In this document: positions 1 through 8,272 of the stretch, one piece after another
How positions within the stretch are numbered: position 1 is the stretch's first letter
Layout of the letters: every line of letters begins with the position of its first letter
Source of the DNA: Candidatus Hebobacterum abditum
Lineage (GTDB): Bacteria > Armatimonadota > Hebobacteria > Hebobacterales > Hebobacteraceae
Assembly (NCBI GenBank): GCA_029821875.1
Contig: JALGXW010000012.1
Span: forward strand, 62,001 to 126,000
Length of the DNA stretch: 64,000 bases
Direction: 5' to 3'
Program-made: the position numbers and the translations under genes
Notes under the pieces: generated by a model
What the model was told of the DNA's origin: nothing
What the model saw: the letters and a program-made list of their open reading frames with translations, nothing else
Database searches by the model: none

Positions 1-125
1 GCACATGGCGTCCCGCCTGGGGCTGCTGTTCGCCCGCGCCATGTGGCCAGAGGTCACGGCGCTGAGACCCCAGAAGACAGTGGCTCGCCGGCGTTCGCGG
101 GCAACGAAGGCAGTGAGAGGCAGGC

Positions 126-1229
126 ATGCTGTGTAGGCCGGACTTCGATGAGATCATCCCTCGGCTGAAGGCCTGGTGGCAGGGCGAGGTCCACGACCGC
201 GCCTGTATGGCGGTCTATGCTCCCAGCGGAAGACCGCGCAGGGAGATCCTACCTCCTAGCTCCATCGCGGAGCAGTGGACCGACCCCGACTACGTCTTTG
301 AGTCGCGGGAGGCCGAGCTCGGATCAATCTATCACGCGGGGGAAGCGATTCCAGTCTTCCGGCCGGGGTTGGGACCGGACACCTTCTCCGCCCTGCTCGG
401 AGCAGAGCTTGAGTTCACAGCGGACACCTCCTGGGCGCGGCCGGTCGTACAGGACTGGAACTCTCCGCCCCTGTTCGAGATAGACAGACAGTCATCTGCC
501 TGGCAGTGGTACCGCCAGATGTATGAGCTGGCGGCAGAGCGCGCCCCTGGCAGGTACCTCGTCGCGCCGCCGGACTGCCACTCGGGCGGGGACTGCCTGC
601 TCGCGATGAGAGGCGGCACTCCGCTCTGCATGGATCTCTACGATCATCCTGAGGCTGTGCGCGCCGCCATGGGCAAGCTGGAGCGAGCGGTCGTCGAGTT
701 CCACGAGACGTTCTTCTCCTTGATTGAGCGAACCGGGCAGCAGGGACACACATGCTGCAATCTGAAGGTCTGGTCGCCGGGGCGCTCGCAGATGATGCAG
801 CTCGACCTGCTGGCCTTGATCTCGCCGCGGCAGTTCGAGGACTTCTTCTATCGCGAGCTCGAAGTCCAGACCGAGGTGCTAGACAGCGCGATCTTCCACC
901 TCGACGGGCCGGATGCCATCAAGCACTTGCCGATCCTGTACGAATTGATGACGCAGAGCCGACTGAAGGGAGATGGCGAGAGGAGATTCGGGTTGGTTGG
1001 CATCCAGTGGGTGCCGGGCGCGGGGAACTATCCTATGAGCAAGTGGATTCCGCTCCTCAGAGACATTCAGAAGAACGGTGCGAACATCTGGGTCCATTGT
1101 GATGCCGACGAGGTTGAGCTGATGCTCCGCGAACTCTCCTCGCGCGGGCTGTTCATCACGACCGGAGCGGAGTCGCCCGAGCACGCGGATGACCTCGTGC
1201 GTCTCGCGGAGCGGCTCACACACGACTGA
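126..1229 (+). CDS. Uroporphyrinogen decarboxylase-fold protein (MtaA/CmuA-like)
   Basis: 367 residues with the layout of the URO-D/corrinoid methyltransferase superfamily. The C-terminal part has the FHLDGPDAIKHL strand-helix element, a VHCDADE segment and the typical ending TTGAESPEHADDLVRLA. These proteins are cytoplasmic TIM barrels. In the methyltransferase branch a zinc bound by an H-x-C motif activates a thiol. Here the matching segment reads H-C-D, so that zinc site is not clearly kept, and the substrate cannot be named. True heme-pathway HemE is unlikely because the N-terminus and active-site loop differ. The ATG follows GAGAGG by 5 nt. The next gene on the strand lies about 120 bp downstream and is unrelated. 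Confidence 0.75.
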   Translation: MLCRPDFDEIIPRLKAWWQGEVHDRACMAVYAPSGRPRREILPPSSIAEQWTDPDYVFESREAELGSIYHAGEAIPVFRPGLGPDTFSALLGAELEFTADTSWARPVVQDWNSPPLFEIDRQSSAWQWYRQMYELAAERAPGRYLVAPPDCHSGGDCLLAMRGGTPLCMDLYDHPEAVRAAMGKLERAVVEFHETFFSLIERTGQQGHTCCNLKVWSPGRSQMMQLDLLALISPRQFEDFFYRELEVQTEVLDSAIFHLDGPDAIKHLPILYELMTQSRLKGDGERRFGLVGIQWVPGAGNYPMSKWIPLLRDIQKNGANIWVHCDADEVELMLRELSSRGLFITTGAESPEHADDLVRLAERLTHD

Positions 1230-1348
1230 GACCGCGTCGCGACTCCGATACGAGAGAGGCCGTGCATCCTCTTCATTGCATGAGGGCAATCTGGTAGACT
1301 TTGTGTCCTGTAGCACGAGTGCACAGCAGAGCGATCAGGAGGGGCATT

Positions 1349-2341
1349 GTGGCACGTGACAGCACGGGGAGGCAACTGAGTGGTCGACGAGCGGCCGGGC
1401 TCGGCCAGCGCTGGGGACGGCCCGTGCGCTGTTGGCTTGGCATTCTCGCAACACTCACGCTTTCGGTCGCCTTCCTCGCCGCGGCAGCGGCAGGAGACGC
1501 GGTCAAGCTTCTCCCTGGGCCGGATTCGGTGCCCGGCTGGACGCTGAAAGAAGAGCCGCGGACCTACCGGCCCGATGATCTCTACGAGTACATCGACGGC
1601 AATGCGGATCTCTTCCTCTCCTATGGCTTCGTGCAGGTCACCGTGGGCGATTACGCTCCCACCGATGGTAGTGAAGGGTGGATCACCGTCGACGTCTATG
1701 ACATGGGCGCGCCACTCCACGCCTTCGGAGTCTACCGGGCTGAAAGGGCCGAGGGAGTTGACGCCGTGGAGGTCGGCACGGAGGGATACGCCTCCGACGG
1801 GATGTTCGCGTTCTGGAAGAGCCAGTACTACGTCAAGGCGCTGATGATTGACGGGGACGCGGCCGACACCGCGCAGCTCCTGGTCGAGAAGACAGTCGAC
1901 GGCATCTGCGGTGCCGCGGAAATGCCGGCGGAGCTTGAGCGGCTCCCCGCGGACCGGCGCGTTCCCGACAGCGAGCGCTACCTGAAGACGAGCGCCCTGG
2001 GCCACCGCTTTCTCGTCGAGGTCGTGAGCGCAGACTACTCGCTCTCGGAGCAGACAGCGACTCTCCATGCGGCCGACCTCGGCGATTCAGCAAAGGCGTC
2101 TGAGGCGCTGCTCAAGCTGCGCGAGTTCGAGGCCGGCTCAGGAGCGGCCGTCGAAGATCTCCTAGGCGTCGGCGTGGCGGCCTTCGGAACACGCGATCCC
2201 TACTACGGAGAGATGGTCGTAGGTCAGGTCGGCCAGTATGTAGCGATTGCCCTCAGCGAGGAGGCGGGACGGGACTCCCTGGCGGAGTTGGCAGGGACAG
2301 CGCTATCGGCCCTGCCTGACGAGACGGAGAAGGGGTGCTAG
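1349..2341 (+). CDS. Secreted DUF6599-like protein
   Basis: 330 residues from a GTG that follows AGGAGGGG by about 4 nt; reading further upstream adds an unconvincing basic stretch. An N-terminal arginine-rich segment and a hydrophobic stretch (about residues 28-48) ending in AAAAAG look like a signal peptide. The mature part opens with DDLYEYIDGNADLFLSYGF, a motif I associate with the DUF6599 family, which has no known function. The protein is probably exported to the periplasm or cell surface. It ends at 2341, where its TAG shares a CTAG tetranucleotide with the stop of the convergent nucleotidyltransferase gene. The family call rests on that motif only. Confidence 0.7.
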   Translation: MARDSTGRQLSGRRAAGLGQRWGRPVRCWLGILATLTLSVAFLAAAAAGDAVKLLPGPDSVPGWTLKEEPRTYRPDDLYEYIDGNADLFLSYGFVQVTVGDYAPTDGSEGWITVDVYDMGAPLHAFGVYRAERAEGVDAVEVGTEGYASDGMFAFWKSQYYVKALMIDGDAADTAQLLVEKTVDGICGAAEMPAELERLPADRRVPDSERYLKTSALGHRFLVEVVSADYSLSEQTATLHAADLGDSAKASEALLKLREFEAGSGAAVEDLLGVGVAAFGTRDPYYGEMVVGQVGQYVAIALSEEAGRDSLAELAGTALSALPDETEKGC

Positions 2342-3276
2342 GGAACCGGGCCGAGCTCGCCGAGCAGCAGCTCGTCGATGTTCCCGTAGTCTGCCTTCAC
2401 CCACGCGCGGTCCACGCCGGCGGCGATCATCGCGTCTGTGCATGCATCCCAGAGTCGGCGGCCATCCGGATTGTCGTCACTGCAGGACACGACCCCGCAC
2501 GCGGCGTCGAGTCTCTTCCACGGCTCTGGCTCCGGCTCTCCCAGCCCCACGATCTGCTCGACTGCCCGGAGCAGTAGAGGACAGAACTCCCTGCCGAGCT
2601 TCGTCTGTGGCGCGAAGCGCACCAGCTTCTCGGGGTAGGGGAACGGCCTTCCCTCCACCAAGAGGAACACGCGGAGCAGGTCGTTCACCGCGTTCAGCAC
2701 AGCGGTGGCAGCAGGCAGCAGATCCTCGTCCCCGCTGCGGTTATGCGGGTAGACTTCGATCGCCCAGTAGGTCGAGAGCAGCCAGCGGTACTTGATCTTG
2801 CCTACCAGAATATCGGGCGGGTATCCGCTGAATCCCTCGACGATGCTCCCGAACTGGCCGTTTGGGTCGGCGATCACCTTCGCGTTCGTGTAGATCCAGA
2901 GCCAGACATCGTCGTACTCTCGGAAACGGGCCTCCATCTCCTCCAAGGGCACAAGAGCGAAATGGGGCCGACTTCTGTGTCGGCCGAAATAGCGATCCCA
3001 GTTCTCATCCTTCAGCGTCACGAAGAAGGAACGTTCGGCCTTCACGAGGCCGGCTTCGAGCGACGCTCGATGAACCGATTCCCAGACGGACCGCGGGCAG
3101 AAGACGTCGATATCGACGTCGGACTCAGGCGCGTGCATGCCGAACGCTCGACTGCCGGTGAGCAGCACCGTGAAGAGGTCCCGGTGCCTGTCAGTGCCGG
3201 GGAGCGTGTAGATCTGCTCCGCGACGAAGCGGCGCAAAGCCTCTTCGTCGATTCCCGAGTCCTCGAACTCACCCAT
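2338..3276 (-). CDS. Nucleotidyltransferase-fold protein
   Basis: 312 residues. The N-terminus carries the polymerase-beta superfamily signature: G41-S42 followed by D53-V-D55 (GSRAFGMHAPESDVDIDVF), which binds the metal and nucleotide. The remainder is a helical domain of about 200 residues rich in W, Y and L, as in proteins that join this domain to a substrate-binding helical bundle. Target (small molecule, RNA or protein) is unknown. The ATG at 3276 overlaps the stop of the upstream dehydrogenase as TGATG and has a GAGGG Shine-Dalgarno; an ATG 18 nt upstream is less likely. Translational coupling suggests one operon with the dehydrogenase. Confidence 0.75.
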   Translation of the reverse strand: MGEFEDSGIDEEALRRFVAEQIYTLPGTDRHRDLFTVLLTGSRAFGMHAPESDVDIDVFCPRSVWESVHRASLEAGLVKAERSFFVTLKDENWDRYFGRHRSRPHFALVPLEEMEARFREYDDVWLWIYTNAKVIADPNGQFGSIVEGFSGYPPDILVGKIKYRWLLSTYWAIEVYPHNRSGDEDLLPAATAVLNAVNDLLRVFLLVEGRPFPYPEKLVRFAPQTKLGREFCPLLLRAVEQIVGLGEPEPEPWKRLDAACGVVSCSDDNPDGRRLWDACTDAMIAAGVDRAWVKADYGNIDELLLGELGPVP

Positions 3277-4394
3277 CAGTCGGCCCTCTTCCACGGCTCG
3301 ATGACCGCCTTGATCGCCTCTCCTGAGCGAACCGATTCCAGCGCCTGGTTCGCCTCATCGAGCCGGAATCGATGTGTGATGAGTCCCTCCCAGTGGAACT
3401 GATCGTTGTACCGCTCCTGTATGAGAAGCGCCCGATGTAGATGCGAGTAGTCGATCCCCCACACCCCCCGGATGTCGAGGTGCTTCTTGTTGATCTGGGT
3501 GTGCGGATTGACCTCAACCGGCCCGTGGTCCGTGTACTGGCCGGCGATGACGTAGATACCATTGTCTCGCACCAGGTCGAGACCTTCGGGCACTGCGGCA
3601 GGGCTCCCACTGGCCTCAATGGCAACATCGACGCCGCGGCCCTGGGTGGCGTCCACGACGGCCGCCTCGCGCTCAGCGAGCGTCGTGTTCTCCACGTCGA
3701 GGATGATGTCTGCGCCCATGCGGCGAGCGGCTTCGAGCCGCTTCTCGGGCGCGCCGATGGCGATGATTGTATGCGGTCCGCGCAGGCGGGCGAGAGCGAT
3801 CGCGCTCAGGCCGACAGGGCCGGCTCCCTGGACGAGGACGGTGTCGGCGAGCGAGATGTCAGCACGGTCAACCGCGTGCAGGGCCGTCGGCAGCCCGCAG
3901 CCGCCGCCGATGACGGTCTCTGAGGAGAGGGAATCCCGCAGTCGGATGATACGGACGCCGGGCTTCAGGTAGACGTATTCGCTCCAGCCCCCGAGCAGCC
4001 CGTCGTCTGCGCCACAGGTGATCCCATACACCTTGCGGCCGGGGCAACGAGTCGTCGCCTTTGCGACGAGGCAGTACCAGCACTTCCCACACGTGCCATG
4101 AACGTCCAGAAGCGTTGCGCGCTCACCCTCCCGGAGCTGCTCGCCATGGACATCCCGGACGTCGCCACGGACTTCCTCGATCTCGCCCACGACTGCATGG
4201 CCGGGGATCAACGGATAGGGCGTCTCGGCCAGCAGGCCTTGCTGCAGGTAGAGGTCGGTACCGCATACCTCGCTGTAGGTGACGCGCAGCAGCGCGGCGC
4301 CCTCCTCGAGGACCGGCCGCGGGTACTCTCGGACTTCAACGGGACTGTCTGGCGCCGGAATCGTAGCAGCGCGTACTGCCCGCGTGGCTGACAT
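3276..4394 (-). CDS. Zinc-dependent alcohol dehydrogenase (MDR family)
   Basis: 372 residues, normal for a medium-chain dehydrogenase. Visible features are the catalytic zinc ligand in EVCGTD (about C44), PLIPGHAVVGEIEE in which the usual GHE is GHA, four structural-zinc cysteines in CGKCWYC plus a downstream C, and the Rossmann motif VQGAGPVGLSAIALA. It should oxidise or reduce a sugar alcohol or similar polyol with NAD(P). The substrate is not evident. The ATG at 4394 has GGAGG 8 nt upstream. The following nucleotidyltransferase overlaps its stop by one base. Confidence 0.85.
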   Translation of the reverse strand: MSATRAVRAATIPAPDSPVEVREYPRPVLEEGAALLRVTYSEVCGTDLYLQQGLLAETPYPLIPGHAVVGEIEEVRGDVRDVHGEQLREGERATLLDVHGTCGKCWYCLVAKATTRCPGRKVYGITCGADDGLLGGWSEYVYLKPGVRIIRLRDSLSSETVIGGGCGLPTALHAVDRADISLADTVLVQGAGPVGLSAIALARLRGPHTIIAIGAPEKRLEAARRMGADIILDVENTTLAEREAAVVDATQGRGVDVAIEASGSPAAVPEGLDLVRDNGIYVIAGQYTDHGPVEVNPHTQINKKHLDIRGVWGIDYSHLHRALLIQERYNDQFHWEGLITHRFRLDEANQALESVRSGEAIKAVIEPWKRAD

Positions 4395-4464
4395 CAATCT
4401 CGCCTCCAGAGGCTCCCGTGGTAGACAGCGACGTGACTCAGCCTACGCGCGCTGCGCCGGCGAG

Positions 4465-4560
4465 TCAAGCACGGGCGCTGAGGGCGAGCTGATCGATGGC
4501 ATTGCTGAGGAACGAGCGTACTTCGTCGCAGGCGAGGGCGTCGTCAAATGCGTTGGGCAT
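4465..4560 (-). pseudogene. 31-codon ORF containing an internal piece of yifB
   Basis: Codons 12-31 encode DEVRSFLSNAIDQLALSARA, which differs from the intact YifB (10484-12016) at one residue (A for G) over 20 positions. The nucleotide match covers about 4466-4530 against 10611-10668. The first 11 codons (MPNAFDDALAC) are unrelated to yifB. The little ORF has a good ribosome site, AGGAGGG 6 nt before the ATG, and begins 15 nt after the methyltransferase stop. It ends with TGA directly after LSARA. It is either a yifB relic that happens to sit behind a ribosome site, or a translated micropeptide. I classify it as a fragment because no independent function is known. Confidence 0.6.
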
Positions 4561-4575
4561 TTGCTTCCCTCCTCA

Positions 4576-5154
4576 TCAAGTCACTCCCCTCTCCAGCGCC
4601 ATGCCATAGTGATAGGGAGGAAGGTCAATAATGCCCGGCGGCAAAAGACGGAAGCCCACAGACTCGGCCCACGTCTGGCAGTCGTTCGGTCGCGGCCGGA
4701 TCTCTATCGATGGGCCTCGAGGGGTCGAGGGGTCATAGTTCCAGTGCATGATCGCGACTATCCCTCCTGGACGAAGCACTCGGAGAGCTTCAACCAGAAG
4801 CACATCCGGACATTGGGCATGGAGAATATTGAATAGCATTGCACAGTCGTTGCTGCAAGCGGATAGGCCTGTTCCCTCGGTCACGAAATCCCGCAGGCAG
4901 ACATCGACATTCGAGAGCGCCGCAGCTCTGGCCTTGGCTTGGGTTACCCTGATCATCTCCGGATCAATGTCAATGGCGTGGACAGTCCCGGACACAATGC
5001 GCGCTGCAGGGATTGTGAACGTACCGTACCCGCAACCGAACTCGACCACGTCTCCGCAAGTTCCCGTCAGGCCGAGCGCAGGAAGCGTCGCCGTCGGATC
5101 GAAGAAGCTGTCCCACGTTGCCTCGTCGGGCATGCCGCTCTCACGGGTCTTCAT
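4576..5154 (-). CDS. Class I SAM-dependent methyltransferase
   Basis: 192 residues. Motif I is VVEFGCGYGTFTIPAA (about residues 36-51), followed by the acidic residue of motif II in HAIDIDPEM, a motif IV-like DCAMLFNILH and the post-I element LRPGGIVAIMHW. This is the Methyltransf_25/11 type of small-molecule methyltransferase; the acceptor is unknown. The ATG has GGAG 7 nt upstream. It lies between the yifB-derived 31-codon ORF downstream and OsmC upstream on the same strand, within the segment bounded by yifB fragments. Confidence 0.85.
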   Translation of the reverse strand: MKTRESGMPDEATWDSFFDPTATLPALGLTGTCGDVVEFGCGYGTFTIPAARIVSGTVHAIDIDPEMIRVTQAKARAAALSNVDVCLRDFVTEGTGLSACSNDCAMLFNILHAQCPDVLLVEALRVLRPGGIVAIMHWNYDPSTPRGPSIEIRPRPNDCQTWAESVGFRLLPPGIIDLPPYHYGMALERGVT

Positions 5155-5365
5155 CCTCGGACTCCATACGGTCTGCGCCGCCCCAGCCGAGAATCACCGC
5201 AAACGCTTGCAGACAACACTCGATGGCCTTCATTCGTGGCAAAGGTACTTGTGACGTAGAGAAGCAATGCCATCTCCGCGCGGACGCCGTCCTGCGCCCA
5301 TCCGAAATGGGTGGGAGGGGAGCTCACCTCCTGCCCGTTGCCCCGCTCGTGCATTACGAACGCCG

Positions 5366-5803
5366 TTACTCCAACGCCGCCTCTCTCTCAGTCTCCAGTC
5401 CGGGCCTCAGCAGATTGCTCACAGGACACCCTTTGTCCGCCTCCTCGGCGAGCTGGCGGAACGTCGCCTCGTCCAGCCCCGGCACCCTCCCTCGCACCTG
5501 CAGATGCATCTTCGCTATCCTGAACCCACCATCCGTGGGGACGAGCGAGCACGTCGCCTTCGTCGTGATGCTCTCCGGCCTGTGTCCCTTCTCGCTCAGC
5601 GTATGCGCGAACGCCATGCTATAGCACGCCGCATGCGCCGCCGCGATCAGCTCCTCCGGGTTCGTCCCCTTCGCGTCTCCAAACCGAGTCTTGAAGGTGT
5701 AGCTTTCCCGCGCGAGTGTCTCACTCTCGGTGCTTACGACCCCATCCCCTGCCTTCAGGTCCCCCCGCCACGTCGCCTCTCCCGTTCGCTTGACGTCTGC
5801 CAT
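5366..5803 (-). CDS. osmC: OsmC/Ohr-family peroxide reductase
   Basis: 145 residues, the usual length of OsmC. The two redox cysteines are present: C60 in HAACYSMAF and C126 in KGCPVSNLL. OsmC proteins reduce organic hydroperoxides in the cytosol, with electrons from a dithiol partner. The ATG at 5803 is preceded by GGAGG at 5 nt; a GTG 18 nt upstream is less likely. The AACYSMAF form fits the OsmC branch better than Ohr. The gene lies alone between the methyltransferase and a decayed yifB fragment. Confidence 0.9.
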   Translation of the reverse strand: MADVKRTGEATWRGDLKAGDGVVSTESETLARESYTFKTRFGDAKGTNPEELIAAAHAACYSMAFAHTLSEKGHRPESITTKATCSLVPTDGGFRIAKMHLQVRGRVPGLDEATFRQLAEEADKGCPVSNLLRPGLETEREAALE

Positions 5804-6231
5804 GTGTGCCTCCGTTGACACCAGATCCTGGCCTCGCCGCCGAAGCCCGGGCTGAGGCCTCCAATCAACTTATGATGGGAGGCACACCTTCCTTGCCCTG
5901 GCCACCGGCTCGCTGTCACCTCTTTCCCCCTCTGTCTCACCAAGTGCACACTCGATTCCGCTCACGCCCACAGCTTCCGATCCAGCCCGGGTACTGGATC
6001 GCCTCGGCGACATCCGGCAGGCCGATCTCGTTGGCGCCGTTCAGACCGGCGGTGGTTCTGCTGAGGTCCACAACACGGTCGAAGGCACAGGGACACCACC
6101 GTCGGGGGAGCTACGCCATTCCTGATCCGCCGCGGGGATATCCCCCGTGATTTCTACGGTAGGAACGGCCGGTCATGTCGCCGAACGTAACGACACGTAT
6201 TTGGCGCGCGCGTTAGCGTCGGAGGTGTGGA
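5804..6231. other. 428-bp intergenic region holding a yifB fragment
   Basis: Region between the divergent osmC and radical SAM genes. It contains the decayed yifB 3' fragment at 5963-6088. The rest shows no convincing reading frame. Promoters for the two flanking genes should lie here, but I could not pick out a clear -35/-10 pair. Confidence 0.6.
5963..6088 (-). pseudogene. Decayed yifB 3'-end fragment
   Basis: About 126 bp match the last 42 codons of yifB, from the AFDRVV segment to the stop codon. The conceptual translation runs DRVVDLSRTTAGLNGANEIG and then LPDVAEAIQYPG. Relative to the other copies, one base is missing near the end (ATCC-AGCCCGGG on the + strand), so the reading frame is lost for the last dozen codons although the TGA position is retained. 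The EIGLP variant is shared with the copy at 7518-7907, not with the intact gene. No start signal is evident and this piece is probably not expressed. Confidence 0.8.
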
Positions 6232-7359
6232 GTGGCCTTGCAGGCGGCCATGCGATCCGCGGCGAGACAGGTGAAGTGGCGGCTCCGGTACGGGAGCACG
6301 CTTCGCCGGATTCGCAACGGCCTCCCGCTGAGGAAGGCCCCGTCGTCGGTGCAGATAGGCACAGACGACCACTGCAACTACCGGTGTGTCATGTGTCCCT
6401 TCCATTCCTACAACCGCTCTTCGCCGATAGAACGGCATCGCATGCCGTGGGATCTGCTGGCGCGAACACTGAGGGAATTAGCCTCCCTCGGCACAAAGAG
6501 CATCGACATCTGCGGCATAGGCGAGCCGCTGCTCCATCCCAACGCGGTGGACACCTTCCGTCTCATCAAGCAGCTGGGTATGGAGTGCCGTCTCATCACG
6601 AATGGCAGCTTCCTAACGCGCGAGCTGTGCGACGAGTTCTTGCGCATCGCGCTCGACCGGCTCCGCGTCAGCACCAATTCGGCCACAGACGAGACCCACC
6701 ACACCATCACTATGGCTCCCTTGGGAGAGCGGTCTGAGATCATGGCGAATGTCCGGTATCTCATTCGGCGCCGGAACGAAAGTGGGTCCGAGCTGCCCGT
6801 CGTTGGCACCACGATCGCCATCCACAAGCTGAACTACAGGGAAGTGGCGAAGCTCGGGATGGAGGCAGCCGAGCTGGGGATCGATCACCTGGAGTTCCTT
6901 CCGCTGGCGGTTCACCCAGCAAGCGCTGAGCTTGCCCTTGCCGCGGAAGAACGCGCGGAAGCGCGACGCCAGATCCAGCAGGCGGACGGCGCCATGCGCG
7001 CGGCCGGCAAGGAGACCACAGCGGGCGAGTACCTGACCTTCGAGGATGCCGACGACTGGACGAAAGAGTGGTTCCACACCGTGCCCTGCTATATCGGCCA
7101 GTGCTTCTCCCGCTTCACGGCGAATGGCGATGTCTACCCGTGCTGCCCTTGCACGCGCGTGATGGGCAACTTGGGGGAGCGGTCGTTCGGGGAGATCTGG
7201 ACATCACCGAAGTACCGTTCCTTCCGGCTGGAGGGGATGGACCTACCGAACCGCGATGAGCCGCTTGAGGAGTGCTTCTGCAGTACCTGCTATCACCTCG
7301 CGCAGATCGCGCTGTACCACGGCAACCTCATGGCCGGGCATCTGGACGGTCTTCCCTGA
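6232..7359 (+). CDS. Radical SAM/SPASM-domain protein
   Basis: 375 residues. C48-x3-C52-x2-C55 (CNYRCVMC) is the radical SAM [4Fe-4S] motif, and ICGIGEPLLHP is the downstream GEPLL-type element. A C-terminal SPASM-like cysteine set follows: C286, C291, C304, C305 and C307, then three more near residues 348-353 (CFCSTC). Such proteins modify peptides or serve cell-envelope biosynthesis; the substrate is unknown. The GTG start has GGAGG 6 nt upstream. The gene is monocistronic and stands between two yifB fragments, without a neighbouring peptide precursor that I can see. Confidence 0.85.
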   Translation: MALQAAMRSAARQVKWRLRYGSTLRRIRNGLPLRKAPSSVQIGTDDHCNYRCVMCPFHSYNRSSPIERHRMPWDLLARTLRELASLGTKSIDICGIGEPLLHPNAVDTFRLIKQLGMECRLITNGSFLTRELCDEFLRIALDRLRVSTNSATDETHHTITMAPLGERSEIMANVRYLIRRRNESGSELPVVGTTIAIHKLNYREVAKLGMEAAELGIDHLEFLPLAVHPASAELALAAEERAEARRQIQQADGAMRAAGKETTAGEYLTFEDADDWTKEWFHTVPCYIGQCFSRFTANGDVYPCCPCTRVMGNLGERSFGEIWTSPKYRSFRLEGMDLPNRDEPLEECFCSTCYHLAQIALYHGNLMAGHLDGLP

Positions 7360-7517
7360 ACGCACCTCGCTTCGCCACTGCGTGTGCCCGGCGAGGGCCG
7401 ATGAAGCCGGCCTGAGGGATGTGCACCCCCGGGCCAAACCGGGAGGGTCACCTACTATCAGACTCGTGCCAGCACACTATCTGGTGCCACGCTCTGCTGC
7501 AGTCCCGGCGGCTGTGT

Positions 7518-7907
7518 CTACGCCCACAGCTTCCTGTCCAACCCTCGGTACTGGATTGCCTCCGCGACATGCGGCAGGCCGATCTCGTCGGCGTCGTCCA
7601 GATCGGCGATGGTCCTGCTGAGCTTGACGACGCGGTCGAAGGCGCGAGCGCTGAGGCCGAGCTGGTCGATGGCATTGCTGAGGAAGGAGCGCACTTCATC
7701 GCTGATCGGGCAGAACTGCTTCAGGTGCCGCGGGAGCATGTGGGCGTTGCAGTAGATGCCGGCTCCGGCGAAGCGCCCGGCCTGAAGCTCGCGCGCCCGC
7801 GCGACGCGGACACGCACGGCGCTCGACGGCTCGCCGTTGGCTGGAGTCAGGAGTTCCTCCTTCTTCAGCCGGGGCACCCCGATGTGGATGTCAACTCGGC
7901 CATTCAT
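7518..7907 (-). pseudogene. In-frame detached YifB C-terminal domain
   Basis: Codons from VDIHIGVPRL to LDRKLWA correspond to the last ~125 residues of the intact YifB and differ at 11 positions, with no frameshift. DNA homology spans 7518-7899 and stops abruptly between CAACTCGG and the next base. The stop is TAG, not the TGA of yifB. The piece matches the Mg_chelatase C-terminal domain almost exactly and lacks the AAA+ core. An ATG at 7907, or a GTG at 7955, could start a stand-alone protein, though no strong ribosome site precedes either. The intact frame suggests recent origin or selection. Confidence 0.7.
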
Positions 7908-7946
7908 GCCCACCCAAGTTGGGTAACCGTCAGGTCCCTCTGCGGG

Positions 7947-7975
7947 TTGACGCACAGGCCGCTCTCTGCTACAGT
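7947..7975 (+). promoter_or_regulatory. Sigma70-type promoter for the secretin gene
   Basis: TTGACG (7947-7952), a 17-bp spacer and TACAGT (7970-7975). Transcription would begin near 7982, about 290 nt before the secretin start codon. Seen by eye only. Confidence 0.5.
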
Positions 7976-8272
7976 GTGCAGGAAGAGTCGGCCAGGGCTA
8001 GGCGACGGACAACGCCATAGTCTCTGCCAGCGGTCCCAGACTCGCGCTGTGTCCTCGTTCCGGGCATTCCCGTAATCCCTTCACGTTGGCGTCCTTCCAG
8101 ATCTCCGCCTGGTCAGCACGTCAAGACAGGGACGAGCGGTGGCCCTCGCTCTCCCACGCTGAAAGTGGCTGCCGACGCAAGAGCAGGATGCGCTCCAGAC
8201 GGAAATCGAGCGGCGGCATCACGGCGGACTGGCTGCAACAGCCGCTCACACACGGAACGGAGGGGGAAGACC
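7956..8272. other. 317-bp region upstream of the secretin gene
   Basis: This stretch holds the -10 box above and a long untranslated leader. The secretin reading frame stays open upstream of its start to about 8165, but that part is arginine- and cysteine-rich without a signal peptide and lacks a ribosome site, so I do not count it as coding. I see no recognised riboswitch. Confidence 0.45.

Noticed and set aside
1-136. Open frame with an end resembling a gene tail (HMASRLGLLFARAMWP...) running into the first gene
   Set aside because: Only about 44 codons are visible, with no family match; it would overlap the start of the URO-D gene. It could be the 3' end of an upstream gene, but this cannot be supported.
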